Assembly: GCF_015477765.1 (NCBI RefSeq)
Contig: NZ_JADLQQ010000011.1
Location: 62,001 to 126,000 of the forward strand
Source of the DNA: Nocardia transvalensis
GTDB taxonomy: Bacteria; Actinomycetota; Actinomycetes; Mycobacteriales; Mycobacteriaceae
DNA length: 64,000 nucleotides
Direction of reading: 5' to 3'
Below, one piece after another: positions 41,962 through 51,187 of the stretch (position 1 is its first letter; each line of letters begins with the position of its first letter). Made by a program: the position numbers and the translations under genes. The notes under the pieces are model-generated. The model searched no databases. It saw nothing but the letters and a program-made list of their open reading frames with translations, and was not told the origin of the DNA.

Positions 41962-43062
41962 TCAGAAGCGGGGATGCTCACCGACGAGGCTCACGCGGGC
42001 GGCGTCGGGGTCCTTCGCCTTCTTCACCGTGCCCAGCGTCCAGCACTCGATGTGGCGGGCGGTCAGCACGGCCAGGGCACGGTCGGAGTCCTCGGGCGCG
42101 ACCACGGCGACCATGCCGACGCCCATATTGAAGGTCTTCTCCATCTCGACGCGCTCCACCCGGCCGCGCTGGGCGATCATCTTGAACACCGGCGCCGGGT
42201 TCCAGGTGCCGCGGTCGAGTTCGGCGACCAGTCCGGCGGGCAGCACTCGCGCCAGGTTGTTGGCCAGACCGCCGCCGGTGACGTGCGCGAAGGTGCGCAC
42301 ATCGGTCTCGGCGACCAGGGCCAGGCAGTCCTTGGCATAGATCTTGGTGGGCTCGAGCAGTTCCTCACCGAGGGTGCGGCCGAACTCCTCGACGTGCCCG
42401 GACAGCGACATGCGGTCGATCTCCAGCAGCACCTTGCGGGCCAGGCTGTAGCCGTTGGAGTGCAGGCCCGACGAACCCATGGCGATCACCACGTCGCCGG
42501 GGCGCACGCGGTCCGGACCGAGCACGGCATCGGCCTCCACGACGCCGACGCCGGTGGCCGAGATGTCGTAGTCGTCCGGGCCCATCAGTCCCGGATGTTC
42601 GGCCGTCTCCCCGCCCAGCAGTGCGCATCCCGCCTGTACGCAGCCCTCCGCGATGCCGGCCACGATATCGGCGACCCGCTCGGGCACGACCTTGCCCACC
42701 GCGATGTAATCCTGCAGGAACAGCGGTTCGGCGCCGCACACCACCAGATCGTCGACGACCATGGCGACCAGATCCAGGCCGACGGTGTCGTGCTTGTCCA
42801 TCGCCTGTGCGACAGCGATCTTGGTGCCGACCCCGTCGGTCGAGGCGGCCAGCAGCGGCTCCCGATAGCCACCCTTGAGCGCGAACAACCCGGCGAAGCC
42901 GCCGAGCCCACCCTGCACCTCGGGTCGGCTGGCCTTGCGGGCCAGGGGCGCGAACAGCTCGACTGCGCGGTCGCCGGCCTCGATATCCACACCGGCCGCG
43001 GCGTACGAGGCGCCACCAACCGGGCTGTCCACACCGGCACCACTCGGGGTCTGCTCAGTCAT
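41962..43062 (-). CDS. purM: Phosphoribosylformylglycinamidine cyclo-ligase (AIR synthetase)
   Basis: A 366-residue ATP-dependent cyclase converting FGAM to AIR in purine synthesis. Signatures: STDGVGTKIAVAQAMD, GLDLVAMVVDDLVVCGAEPL, GGETAEHPGLM, MGSSGLHSNGYSLAR and HVTGGGLANNLARVLP. ATG 43062 (MTEQTPSG) is preferred; a TTG six codons earlier is possible. GGAG lies 12 nt upstream. Works with PurF and PurL encoded further right on the same strand. Confidence 0.95.
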   Translation of the reverse strand: MTEQTPSGAGVDSPVGGASYAAAGVDIEAGDRAVELFAPLARKASRPEVQGGLGGFAGLFALKGGYREPLLAASTDGVGTKIAVAQAMDKHDTVGLDLVAMVVDDLVVCGAEPLFLQDYIAVGKVVPERVADIVAGIAEGCVQAGCALLGGETAEHPGLMGPDDYDISATGVGVVEADAVLGPDRVRPGDVVIAMGSSGLHSNGYSLARKVLLEIDRMSLSGHVEEFGRTLGEELLEPTKIYAKDCLALVAETDVRTFAHVTGGGLANNLARVLPAGLVAELDRGTWNPAPVFKMIAQRGRVERVEMEKTFNMGVGMVAVVAPEDSDRALAVLTARHIECWTLGTVKKAKDPDAARVSLVGEHPRF

Positions 43063-43214
43063 TTTCGGGGAAAGCTCCAAACCGAATCGGCGGATAGATG
43101 CCTGATCACGCTACCGGAGACGGATAACGAGACTGCACCGGTATGGGGCAGTCCTTTAGGTGGACCTTCACTTCAGCGGGGCTGTCCGCGTCGAGTCCCC
43201 TTCCCGGACCGTTG

Positions 43215-43235
43215 ACATACATACTGTATGTATGT
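43215..43235 (+). promoter_or_regulatory. Perfect operator dyad of the hydrolase-TetR operon
   Basis: Arms ACATACATA (43215-43223) and TATGTATGT (43227-43235) flank CTG; symmetry is perfect over 9+9 bp. The left arm overlaps the TTGACA hexamer at 43213-43218, so a bound repressor would block the promoter. The TetR protein encoded at 44129-44737 is the likely ligand. Confidence 0.75.
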
Positions 43236-43275
43236 GAGTCTGGGGCATCACATCTTCATCCCCGGGAGGGACGGC

Positions 43276-44142
43276 ATGGGAATCAGCAGCGCACTCGGTC
43301 CGGCCAAGCAGGTCGATCTGCCCGGCGGCCGCATCAACTATCACGAGACCGGCTCCGGCGCACCGGTGGTCTTCGTGCACGGCCTGCTCGTCAATGCGGA
43401 TCTGTGGCGCAAGGTGGTGCCGGGCGTCGCCGCCGCCGGTCACCGGTGCATCGCCCCCGACCTGCCGTTCGGGGCACATTCGATCCCGGTGCCGAACGCC
43501 GACCTGTCCCCGACCGGAGCGGCCGACCTGATCGCGGCCTTCCTGCAGCGCCTCGACCTGCACGACGTGACGCTGGTGGCCAACGACACCGGCGGCGGGA
43601 TCGTCCAGGTCCTGCTGACCCGTGACAGGTCCCGCATCGGCCGGGTGGTGTTCACCAACTGCGATGCCTACGAGGCGTTCTTCCCCATGCCGTTCACGCC
43701 GCTGCCCCGATTGGCCGCGATTCCGGGATCGGTGCGGGCCATGACGCAACTGCTGCGGTTGCCCGTCGTGCAGCGCTCGCCGATCGGCTTCGGATTGGTG
43801 ACCAAGCGCCCCATCGCGCCGGGGATCCTCGACTCCTACCTGGGGCCCAGCCGCCGGTCGGCGGACGTTCGCGCGGATCTGCGGCGCTTCGTGCGCGGGG
43901 TGCACAAGCGGTACACCCTGGCCGCGGCGCAGCAGTTCCACACCCTCGATCTTCCGATCCTGCTGGCGTGGGGGCGTGAGGACAAGGCGTTCAAGCTGTC
44001 GTTCGCCGAGCGGCTGGCGGGTGATCTGCCCGACGCGACCCTGCGGGTGATCGACGATTCCTACACCTTCGTCTCCGAGGATCAGCCGGAGTTGCTCACC
44101 GAGTTGATCGTGGAGTTCACTCGGCTGCATGCCGCGACGTAG
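43276..44142 (+). CDS. Alpha/beta-fold hydrolase with Asp-type elbow
   Basis: A 288-residue alpha/beta hydrolase fold. The oxyanion region is VVFVHGLLVNADLW. The nucleophile elbow reads VANDTGGG, placing D104 where serine hydrolases have Ser, as in haloalkane dehalogenases and epoxide hydrolases. At the end, where a catalytic histidine is expected (GHF-like), the sequence is DDSYTFVSEDQPE without histidine, so catalysis is uncertain. ATG 43276 follows GGGAGGG. It overlaps the TetR gene by 14 bp and is preceded by a perfect operator, indicating a self-regulated two-gene operon. Confidence 0.85.
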   Translation: MGISSALGPAKQVDLPGGRINYHETGSGAPVVFVHGLLVNADLWRKVVPGVAAAGHRCIAPDLPFGAHSIPVPNADLSPTGAADLIAAFLQRLDLHDVTLVANDTGGGIVQVLLTRDRSRIGRVVFTNCDAYEAFFPMPFTPLPRLAAIPGSVRAMTQLLRLPVVQRSPIGFGLVTKRPIAPGILDSYLGPSRRSADVRADLRRFVRGVHKRYTLAAAQQFHTLDLPILLAWGREDKAFKLSFAERLAGDLPDATLRVIDDSYTFVSEDQPELLTELIVEFTRLHAAT

Positions 44143-44737
44143 TCAGGAGGATCGTTCCCGTACCACCCGGGCCGCGCTCGAGCAGGCGGGTCGCCGGTTG
44201 TTCGCCGAGCGCGGCTACGCAGGGGTGTCGGCCGAGGAGATCGTGACCGCGGCCGGGGTCACCCGCGGCGCCCTGCATCACCACTACGGCGACAAGCGCG
44301 GACTGTTCGTGGCCGTCCTGGAACAACTCGAGGTCGACAACACCGCCGAAATCACCCGTGCCATGGCGGAACTGCCCGATCCCACCGACGTGCTCGCCGC
44401 GATGACCACGGGCCTGCGCGCCTTCCTGGATCTGTGCCGCCGCGGCGAGACCGTCCGCATCGCGATGTCCGACGGCCCGGCGGTGCTCGGCTGGCAGGAC
44501 TGGCGGGAGATGGAGAGCCGCCACGGCCTGGGCCTCATCACCACTCTGCTGGAACGGGCGGAGCAGGCCGGTCTGATCGCCGAGGCACCGGTCCGCGTGC
44601 TGGCCCAATTGATCCTGAGCGCCATCACCGAGGCGGGCATGATCATCGCGCACTCCGACGACCCCGAGACCGCCGCCCTGCAGGCCGAACAGTCCCTCCT
44701 GCTCCTGATCAGCGGAATCCTCCGCCCGCCTGGCTGA
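44129..44737 (+). CDS. TetR-family transcriptional regulator
   Basis: A 202-residue repressor with an N-terminal helix-turn-helix (about 12-58: RLFAERGYAGVSAEEIVTAA, then GVTRGALHHHYGDKRGLF). A helical ligand domain ends in LLLISGILRPPG. It is encoded in the same operon as the hydrolase and most likely binds the ACATACATA dyad upstream of it. Ligand unknown. Confidence 0.88.
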   Translation: MPRRSQEDRSRTTRAALEQAGRRLFAERGYAGVSAEEIVTAAGVTRGALHHHYGDKRGLFVAVLEQLEVDNTAEITRAMAELPDPTDVLAAMTTGLRAFLDLCRRGETVRIAMSDGPAVLGWQDWREMESRHGLGLITTLLERAEQAGLIAEAPVRVLAQLILSAITEAGMIIAHSDDPETAALQAEQSLLLLISGILRPPG

Positions 44738-44803
44738 TCTCGCGCCGGCAGAGTGCACCAGCGTTCAAGACCACGAGAGCGGTTGCCCCGCACACTCTCC
44801 CGC

Positions 44804-45214
44804 ATGCGTTTCGAGACCAAGATCGCCATTGCCGTTCGTGACGACCTGGCAGGCTGGCAGAAGCTCAATGTCACCGCATTTCTCGCCTCGGGCATCGCAC
44901 ACGCCACCGACGACATCATGGGCAAGCCCTACGAGGACGGCGCGGGACGCGAATACCTGTCCCTGTTCCGCGAACCGGTGCTGATCTTCGCGGCCGATGC
45001 GACCCGGCTGGCCACCGTCCACGAGCGGGCCCTGCGCCGCGAACTGGCCACCGCCGTCTACACCGCGGACATGTTCACCACCGACAACGACGACGACAAC
45101 CGCGCCGCGGTCCGCGCCGCCGACCCCGACCACCTGAACCTCGTCGGCCTCGCGATCTACGGCCCTCGCAACGGCGTCGACCGGACGGTGAAGGGATTGA
45201 CGTTGCATCCGTGA
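44804..45214 (+). CDS. DUF2000 family protein
   Basis: A 136-residue protein of the DUF2000 family, a peptidyl-tRNA-hydrolase-2-like fold: MRFETKIAIAVRDDLAGWQK, then ASGIAHATDD, MFTTDNDDDNRAAV and LVGLAIYGPRN. Function unknown. No Shine-Dalgarno; the leader GCACACTCTCCCGC directly before the ATG resembles that of the YiaA/B gene at 57240, suggesting leaderless initiation from a CACACT -10. Confidence 0.8.
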   Translation: MRFETKIAIAVRDDLAGWQKLNVTAFLASGIAHATDDIMGKPYEDGAGREYLSLFREPVLIFAADATRLATVHERALRRELATAVYTADMFTTDNDDDNRAAVRAADPDHLNLVGLAIYGPRNGVDRTVKGLTLHP

Positions 45215-45278
45215 GCGATCCCGGCGAACACCCGGTCGACGGCGTCCGGCACCGGCCGTCGGGCCGGGTGTTCCCGGA

Positions 45279-45343
45279 AACCGGTTGTGCCGGGCACACC
45301 GGGGACTTCGTTCGGGGCGAAGTCCCCAGCGGCACAACCGGTT
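45279..45343. terminator. Nested long hairpin between DUF2000 and the peptide ABC operon
   Basis: The outer arms AACCGGTTGTGCCG (45279-45292) and 45330-45343 are perfectly complementary. Inside, GGGGACTTCG (45301-45310) pairs perfectly with 45318-45327. With further weak hairpins it fills the 293-bp convergent gap and may terminate DUF2000 transcription or be a dispersed element. Confidence 0.55.
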
Positions 45344-45476
45344 CGGCTCCGCCGCCTGGCTGGCGGCGGAAGTGTGGTCGAGAAGTGGCCGGTCGACCAG
45401 ATCTCGGGCCGCGGGTGGTGGCCGCCCGGCCGGCTGCCGTCCGGTATCGGCATCCGGCCGGGCGCCACCGCGGTAA

Positions 45477-45499
45477 GGGTTGCGTGGCAGGCGCAACCC
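45477..45499 (-). terminator. Terminator of the peptide ABC operon
   Basis: GGGTTGCG (45477-45484) pairs perfectly with CGCAACCC (45492-45499), 9 nt beyond the ATPase stop on the minus strand. Confidence 0.6.
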
Positions 45500-45507
45500 G
45501 GTGCGGT

Positions 45508-47295
45508 CTACTCGCTGTGATCGGTGGCGAACATCGCCGCCGTCGCCGCGCGACGGCGCCGCTGCTCGACCGGGTCGGGCACCGGGACGGCCGCCACGAG
45601 CCGCTGCGTGTACTCCTGGGTGGGATTGCGCAGGATCTCGTCGCGGGTGCCCTGTTCGACCACGGCACCGTTGCGCAGCACCGCGATCCGATTGGCCAGC
45701 TGATCGACCACCGCCAGGTCGTGACTGATGAACAGGCACGCCCACCCGCACTCACGCTGCAGCTCGGCGAACAACTCCAGCACCGTCGCCTGCACCGAAA
45801 CGTCCAGGGCGCTGGTGGGTTCGTCCGCGATCAGCAGGTCCGGGTCGAGGATCAGCGCCCGGGCCAGGCTCGCGCGCTGACGCTGTCCACCCGAGAGTTC
45901 GTGCGGATAGCGGTTTTCGGTGCCCGCGGGCAGCTGGACGTCGTCCAGCAGCCGCCGCACCCGCGACCGCATGGCCTCACCGTTGGCGGCGCGATGCACC
46001 AGCAGCGGTTCGGCCACGCACTGTCCCACGGTGAGCCGTGGATTCAGCGAGGTCGCCGGATCCTGGAACACGAATCCGAGCCGCTTGCGCATCGGCCGCA
46101 GCTGCCGCTCCGACAGCCCGGTCAACTCCTGCCCGTGCACCCGGATCACACCGCCGGAGGGCCGCTGCAGCGCCGCCACGCACCGGCCGATCGTGGTCTT
46201 CCCCGAGCCGGATTCCCCGACCAGGCCGAGGGTTTCGCCGCGGCCGAGGGTCAGACTCACATCATCGACCGCCCGGAAGGCCGGGCGACCGAGCGCGCCC
46301 GGAAATTCCACCACGAGATCGATGACCTCGAGGACGGTCTCCGTAACCGCTGCCTCGGCCACCTCACCCACCGGTCGCTCAGCCGGGATCGCGGAGATCC
46401 CGGTCTCCGGTTGCGGCGCGACCGGGGACACCGGACCCGAGGTCGGCTTCAGACCCGCGCCCAGATGCGGCACCGCGGCCAGCAGATCCCGGGTGTACTG
46501 CTCTGTGGGATGCGCGAAAAGCTCATCCACCGGCGCGGTTTCGACCACGCGGCCCGACCGCATCACCACCACCCGATCGGCGAGGTCGGCGACCACGCCC
46601 ATGTTGTGGGTGATGAGCACGATCGCACTGCCCAGCCGGTCCCGCAGATCCCGCAGCAGTTCCAGGATCTCGGCCTGCACGGTGACATCCAGCGCCGTGG
46701 TCGGCTCGTCGGCGATGATCACCTTCGGCTCGCACGCGATGGCGATGGCGATCATGACGCGCTGTTTCTGCCCGCCCGACAGCTGATGCGGGTAGTAGTC
46801 GACCCGATGCTCCGGATCGGGCAGCCCGACCGTGCGCAGCAGTTCGATCGCCCGCTCCTTGGCCTCCTTGCGGCCCATCGTGGAATGCGCGCGCAGCGCC
46901 TCCATGATCTGGAAGCCGACGGTGAACAGCGGATCCAGGGCGGCGCCCGGCTCCTGGAAGATCATCGAGATCTCGCCGCCGCGCACCGCGGTGAGCTGCT
47001 TCTCGGTCATCGAGGTGATCTTCTCGGCCCCGACCGTCACCAGGCCGCGCACCTGCGCGGTCTCGGGTAGCAGGCCCAGCGCCGTGCGCGAACTCACCGA
47101 TTTCCCCGAGCCCGATTCGCCGACGATGGCCAGCACCTCACCCGGGAACACCTCGTAGGAGACATCCCGGACGGCGTCGACCGCACCGGCATCGGTGGCG
47201 AAGGTGACAGACAGCGATCGAATCGACAGCGCAGCGTGTGATGGGGACTTCTCGTCGGACACAGTGGGCTCCGAGGACACAGCGGATTCAGACAT
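45508..47295 (-). CDS. Peptide/nickel ABC transporter, fused double ATPase (DppD-DppF type)
   Basis: A 595-residue protein with two complete ABC ATPases. Domain 1 has Walker A GESGSGKS (59-66), signature LSGGQKQRV and VIIADEPTTALDV. Domain 2 has Walker A GESGSGKT (about 365), signature LSGGQRQRA and LLIADEPTSALDV. Each ends in an oligopeptide-type C-terminal region. A linker rich in proline and valine joins them (about 290-330). It powers peptide uptake through the permeases upstream. Last gene of the operon, overlapping the DppC-like stop by 8 bp. Confidence 0.92.
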   Translation of the reverse strand: MSESAVSSEPTVSDEKSPSHAALSIRSLSVTFATDAGAVDAVRDVSYEVFPGEVLAIVGESGSGKSVSSRTALGLLPETAQVRGLVTVGAEKITSMTEKQLTAVRGGEISMIFQEPGAALDPLFTVGFQIMEALRAHSTMGRKEAKERAIELLRTVGLPDPEHRVDYYPHQLSGGQKQRVMIAIAIACEPKVIIADEPTTALDVTVQAEILELLRDLRDRLGSAIVLITHNMGVVADLADRVVVMRSGRVVETAPVDELFAHPTEQYTRDLLAAVPHLGAGLKPTSGPVSPVAPQPETGISAIPAERPVGEVAEAAVTETVLEVIDLVVEFPGALGRPAFRAVDDVSLTLGRGETLGLVGESGSGKTTIGRCVAALQRPSGGVIRVHGQELTGLSERQLRPMRKRLGFVFQDPATSLNPRLTVGQCVAEPLLVHRAANGEAMRSRVRRLLDDVQLPAGTENRYPHELSGGQRQRASLARALILDPDLLIADEPTSALDVSVQATVLELFAELQRECGWACLFISHDLAVVDQLANRIAVLRNGAVVEQGTRDEILRNPTQEYTQRLVAAVPVPDPVEQRRRRAATAAMFATDHSE

Positions 47296-48286
47296 CGGTG
47301 CGCTCCTCGGCGGCCGGTGCGGAAGCGTTCACCGCGCGGCGGGTGCGCAGCAGCGGATTGAGCACCTCGTTGAGGCTCTCGCCCACCAGGGTCATGCCGA
47401 GCACCACCAGCACGATGGCCACACCGGGAAAGATGCCGGTCCACCAGATGCCGTTGGACACGTCGGCCAGCGCCTTGTTCAGGTCGTAACCCCACTCCGA
47501 GGCCTGGGTGGGCTCGATGCCGTAACCCAGGAAGCCGAGTGCGGCCAGCGTCAGGATGGCCTCCGAGCCGTTGAGCGTGATGATCACCGGCAGCGACTGG
47601 GTGACGTTGGGGAAGATGTGCCGGAACAGGATTCGCCCGACCGGCGCACCCGTCACCCGGGCCGCATCGACGTACGGCTCGGTCTTCACCGCGATCGTCG
47701 CGTTGCGCACCACCCGGAAGTACTGCGGCACGAAGATCACCGTGATCGCCACGGCCGCCGACAGCACGCCGCCGAAGCTCGACGACTGACCACCGGCCAC
47801 GACGATCGACACCACGATCGCCAGCAGCAGCGTCGGGAACGCGTACATGGCATCCATGAACAGCGTCAGCACCCGGTCCACCCAGCGCCCGACATATCCG
47901 GACACCAAGCCCAGGGGCACGCCGACCACCAGCGACAGCACCAGCGATATCGCGATGACCCACAACGCGGTTCGTGCCCCGTACACCACGCGGGAGAACA
48001 CGTCCTCGCCGCGCACCGAGGTGCCGAACCAGTGCTGCGCCGACGGCGCCTGCTGCCGCACGAAATCGACGCCGTTCTCCGAGATCTGGGCGAAGCCGTA
48101 GGGCGCGATGAGCGGTGCGAACAGCGCCACGATCACGAACATCCCGATCAGGGCGAGGCCGAAGATCAGCGTCGCCCGCTGCAGTCCCGAGGTCATCCGG
48201 AACAGCCGCAGCCCGGGCAGGCCGCGGCGCGGCACGGTCGGCACGAGGGCCGGTTCGGCCGCGATCAGCTCAGCAGGTGCAGCCAT
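47288..48286 (-). CDS. Peptide ABC transporter permease (DppC-like)
   Basis: A 332-residue inner-membrane permease. About 40 N-terminal cytoplasmic residues, one helix (about 42-62) and a BPD_transp_1 domain follow (APSAQHWFGTSVRGEDVFSRVVYGAR is typical; EAA loop YVDAARVTGAPVGRILFRHI). ATG 48286 overlaps the DppB-like stop (TGATG). Pairs with the DppB-like subunit. Confidence 0.92.
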   Translation of the reverse strand: MAAPAELIAAEPALVPTVPRRGLPGLRLFRMTSGLQRATLIFGLALIGMFVIVALFAPLIAPYGFAQISENGVDFVRQQAPSAQHWFGTSVRGEDVFSRVVYGARTALWVIAISLVLSLVVGVPLGLVSGYVGRWVDRVLTLFMDAMYAFPTLLLAIVVSIVVAGGQSSSFGGVLSAAVAITVIFVPQYFRVVRNATIAVKTEPYVDAARVTGAPVGRILFRHIFPNVTQSLPVIITLNGSEAILTLAALGFLGYGIEPTQASEWGYDLNKALADVSNGIWWTGIFPGVAIVLVVLGMTLVGESLNEVLNPLLRTRRAVNASAPAAEERTDV

Positions 48287-49383
48287 CAGAACCTCACCCT
48301 CGGATCGATCAGCGCCACGACGATGTCGACCAGGAAGCTCATCACCGCCACCATCAGCGCCAGGAACGCGACGATGCCCTGTACCGCAACGAAATCGCGC
48401 GCCTGCAGATACTGCGCGAGCTGATAGCCGAGACCCTTCCATTCGAAGGTGATCTCGGTGAGCACCGCACCACCCAGCATCATGGCGATCTGCATGCCCA
48501 TCACCGTGACGATCGGAATCATGGCGTTGCGGAAGGCATGTCGGCCCACCACGACCCGCTCGGACAACCCACGCGCCCGCGCGGCATCGACGAAATCACT
48601 GCGCAGCGTCTGGATGAGGTTGATCCGCACCAGCCGCAGGAACACACCCGCGGTCAGCAGCCCCAGCGCGATGGCCGGAAGCACCGCGTGCTCGAGGACA
48701 TCGAGCAGATATCCGGTGTCGCCGTACAGGATCGCGTCGATCACCAGGATATTGGTCTTCGGCGAGACGTTCTGCAGCGCCAATTCCGCTCTGGTACTTG
48801 CCCGTCCGGCCACCGGCAACCAGCCCAGCTGCACGGCGAACACCAGCTTGAGCAGCAGACCGACGAAGAACACCGGCGCCGCGTAGACCAGGATGCCGAA
48901 CAGGCGCAGCCCCACGTCGGCGGCCTTGTCGCGTCGCCGGGCCGCATATCGGCCCAGCGGCACGCCGACGAGGAAGGCGACGATCAGCGCCCAGAACACC
49001 AATTCCAGGGTCGCCGCGCCATAGCTCGCGATGATCTCGCCGATCGCCCGATTGTCCTGGGAGCGACCGAAATCCCCGCGCAGCAGGCCGGTGATGTAGT
49101 CCCAGTACTGGGTCAGGATCGGCCGGTTGAAACCGGCCGCCTCCTTGCGCGCCTCGATCTGATCCGGTGGCAGCCGCCCGCCCAGCGCGGCACTGATCGG
49201 GTCACCCACGACCCGCATCAGGAAGAAGACGACGGTCACCAGGATCCATGCCGTCGGCACGACCAGCAACAGCCGTATTCCGAGGTAGCGCAGCAGCACT
49301 CCGTAGCGGGATCCGCTGCGCGACGTCTTTCGGGGAGCAGGAGCGGGGGCGGTGGGCTCCTGCTCGGCGATTACGCCCGTCAC
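48286..49383 (-). CDS. Peptide ABC transporter permease (DppB-like)
   Basis: A 365-residue permease with LRYLGIRLLLVVPTAWILVT, the conserved GLLRGDFGRS and the EAA loop FVDAARARGLSERVVVGRH, plus six or so helices. A glutamate/proline-rich 28-residue head precedes the first helix. GTG start overlaps the binding-protein stop by 4 bp. Confidence 0.92.
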   Translation of the reverse strand: MTGVIAEQEPTAPAPAPRKTSRSGSRYGVLLRYLGIRLLLVVPTAWILVTVVFFLMRVVGDPISAALGGRLPPDQIEARKEAAGFNRPILTQYWDYITGLLRGDFGRSQDNRAIGEIIASYGAATLELVFWALIVAFLVGVPLGRYAARRRDKAADVGLRLFGILVYAAPVFFVGLLLKLVFAVQLGWLPVAGRASTRAELALQNVSPKTNILVIDAILYGDTGYLLDVLEHAVLPAIALGLLTAGVFLRLVRINLIQTLRSDFVDAARARGLSERVVVGRHAFRNAMIPIVTVMGMQIAMMLGGAVLTEITFEWKGLGYQLAQYLQARDFVAVQGIVAFLALMVAVMSFLVDIVVALIDPRVRF

Positions 49384-51023
49384 TTGCTCAGCACGCCGTA
49401 GCGGAACTTGGTCGACGGGTCGAGGGTCGAATCGAGACCCTTGACGTCCCTGGTCGAGACCGCGATCGACTTACCGGCCAGCAGCGGCAGGGTCGGCATG
49501 TGGTTCGCGGCCAGATCCCGCTGGAGCTGTTGGAGCTTGGCGATCCGCTTGTCCCGATCGGGCTCGGTCACCTCGGACACCAGTTGCGCGGTGATGTTCG
49601 GATCCTCGAAGTGGTTCTGCAGGAAGTTGTTCGGCCCGAAGAACGGGGTCAGGTAGTTGTCCGGATCCGGATAGTCCGGGAACCAGCCCAGCTGATACAG
49701 CGGGTAGCCGTCGCGCGCGCGCTCCTTCTGATAGGTCACCCACTCGGTGGCCTGCAGGTTGATCCGGAACAGGCCGGTCGCCTCGAGCTGACTCTTGACC
49801 GCCGCGTACTCCTCCGAGCTCGACGGGCCATAGTGGTCGGGGTTGTACTGCAGGTTGATCTGCACCGGCGTCGCCACCCCGGCATCGGCGAGGAACTTGG
49901 CCGCCTGCTCCTTGTTCGGCTTGGTGCCGTAGAGGTCCTTGAACGGTTCGATCGCGCTCGGGAAGCCCTGCGGCACAAACGAGTACGCCGGTGAGAAGGT
50001 GCCCTTGTAGACCTCGCGCGAGAGCGCGTCGCGGTCGATGGAGGACGCCATCGCCTTGCGGATGGCCAACTTCTGCGCCGGGTTGTCGCCGGGCATGGTG
50101 TTGAAGTTGAAGACGATGTAGCGCAGCTCGCCACCCGGGCCCTCGTGCACCGACACCTTGTCGCTCTTGCGCAGCGACTCCATATCGGTCGGGGTCAGGC
50201 TGCGGTAGGCGACGTCGATATTGCCGTTCTGGATGTCCAGCTTGAGGTTCTCGCTGGAGGCGTAGTACCGCGCCGAGACGGTGCTCATCTTCGGTTTGCC
50301 GAGGATGCCCTTGTAGTCGGTGTTCTCCTTGTACTGAACGAGTTTGTTCTTGTCGTAACTCGAGATGATGTACGGGCCGGAGAACGGCTTGGCCGCCACG
50401 ATCGCGCCCTCGTCCATGAGCTTGTCGGCCGGGAACACCTTCTCGTCGACGAGCACACCGGCCTGGGTTGCCAGGACCGCCGGGAAGGTCTGGTCGTTGG
50501 CGTTCTTGAGGGTGAACGCGACAGTGGTGTCGTTGACGGCCTCGGTCTTGTCCAGGTGACCGAGCAGTGCGGCCGGGCCGTTCGGATCGTTGATCCGCAG
50601 CATCCGGTCGAAAGAGAACTTGACGCTGTGGGCCGTCAGCGGGTTGCCGTTGGCGAACTTCAGCCCCTGCTTGAGGGTGCAGGTGTAGACCGTCGGCGAG
50701 GTGAACTCGCACTTCTCGGCCGCGTCCGGCCGCGGGGTGGTCTCACCCGGGGCGTAGTTCAGCACGTGCTGATAGATCTGGGTCTCGGGGACGTAGGAAC
50801 CCTGGTCGTAGGCGGCCGCCGGATCCAACGAGAAGATCTTGTCGGTGGTGCCGATGACCAACTCGTCGGCACTACCGCCGCCGCCGGTCCGCCCGGACCC
50901 GCATCCCGCTACGGCGAGCAGCGCCAGGCCTGCCATCCCCACTGCCGCAAGGCCTTTGACTCGACCCGACCGGGTCGCCGACCCCTCTGTCGAAAACCGC
51001 ATTACTGTCCCAACTTCTCGCAT
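49380..51023 (-). CDS. Peptide-binding lipoprotein (SBP family 5)
   Basis: A 547-residue extracytoplasmic solute receptor. The signal peptide ends in LAVAGC (C41 lipidated). SBP_bac_5 landmarks are DKIFSLDPAAAYDQGS, LKQGLKFANGNPLTAHSVKFS and QLGWFPDYPDPDNYLTPFF. ATG 51023 has GGGAGGG upstream. First gene of the operon receptor-DppB-DppC-DppDF. The substrate (di/oligopeptide) is inferred from family only. Confidence 0.9.
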   Translation of the reverse strand: MREVGTVMRFSTEGSATRSGRVKGLAAVGMAGLALLAVAGCGSGRTGGGGSADELVIGTTDKIFSLDPAAAYDQGSYVPETQIYQHVLNYAPGETTPRPDAAEKCEFTSPTVYTCTLKQGLKFANGNPLTAHSVKFSFDRMLRINDPNGPAALLGHLDKTEAVNDTTVAFTLKNANDQTFPAVLATQAGVLVDEKVFPADKLMDEGAIVAAKPFSGPYIISSYDKNKLVQYKENTDYKGILGKPKMSTVSARYYASSENLKLDIQNGNIDVAYRSLTPTDMESLRKSDKVSVHEGPGGELRYIVFNFNTMPGDNPAQKLAIRKAMASSIDRDALSREVYKGTFSPAYSFVPQGFPSAIEPFKDLYGTKPNKEQAAKFLADAGVATPVQINLQYNPDHYGPSSSEEYAAVKSQLEATGLFRINLQATEWVTYQKERARDGYPLYQLGWFPDYPDPDNYLTPFFGPNNFLQNHFEDPNITAQLVSEVTEPDRDKRIAKLQQLQRDLAANHMPTLPLLAGKSIAVSTRDVKGLDSTLDPSTKFRYGVLSK

Positions 51024-51102
51024 CGCAGCGCACCCTCCCTGGATCACAGGTCGGGTGTGGCCGCGGTGAACTTCGGTATGGCGGGGACAGTACCGCCAGT
51101 CC

Positions 51103-51128
51103 GTTGCGAATATGTTGCGTTTCGCAAC
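51103..51128 (-). promoter_or_regulatory. Operator-like repeat upstream of the peptide operon
   Basis: GTTGCG-TTT-CGCAAC (51114-51128) is a perfect 6+6 dyad, and a third GTTGCG half-site lies 11 bp to the left (51103-51108). AT-rich sequence surrounds it. It is placed ~80-105 bp upstream of the binding-protein start; the regulator is unknown. Confidence 0.5.
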
Positions 51129-51187
51129 AATTATTTTCGAGCTACCTCAAAAAACTTCTGCGCGGCGATGTTCTCGCAGGAAAACGT

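Noticed and set aside
44743..44765. Possible third copy of the dispersed repeat tail (CAGAGTGCACC)
   Set aside because: Only about nine bases match the inverted tail and the hairpin is missing.
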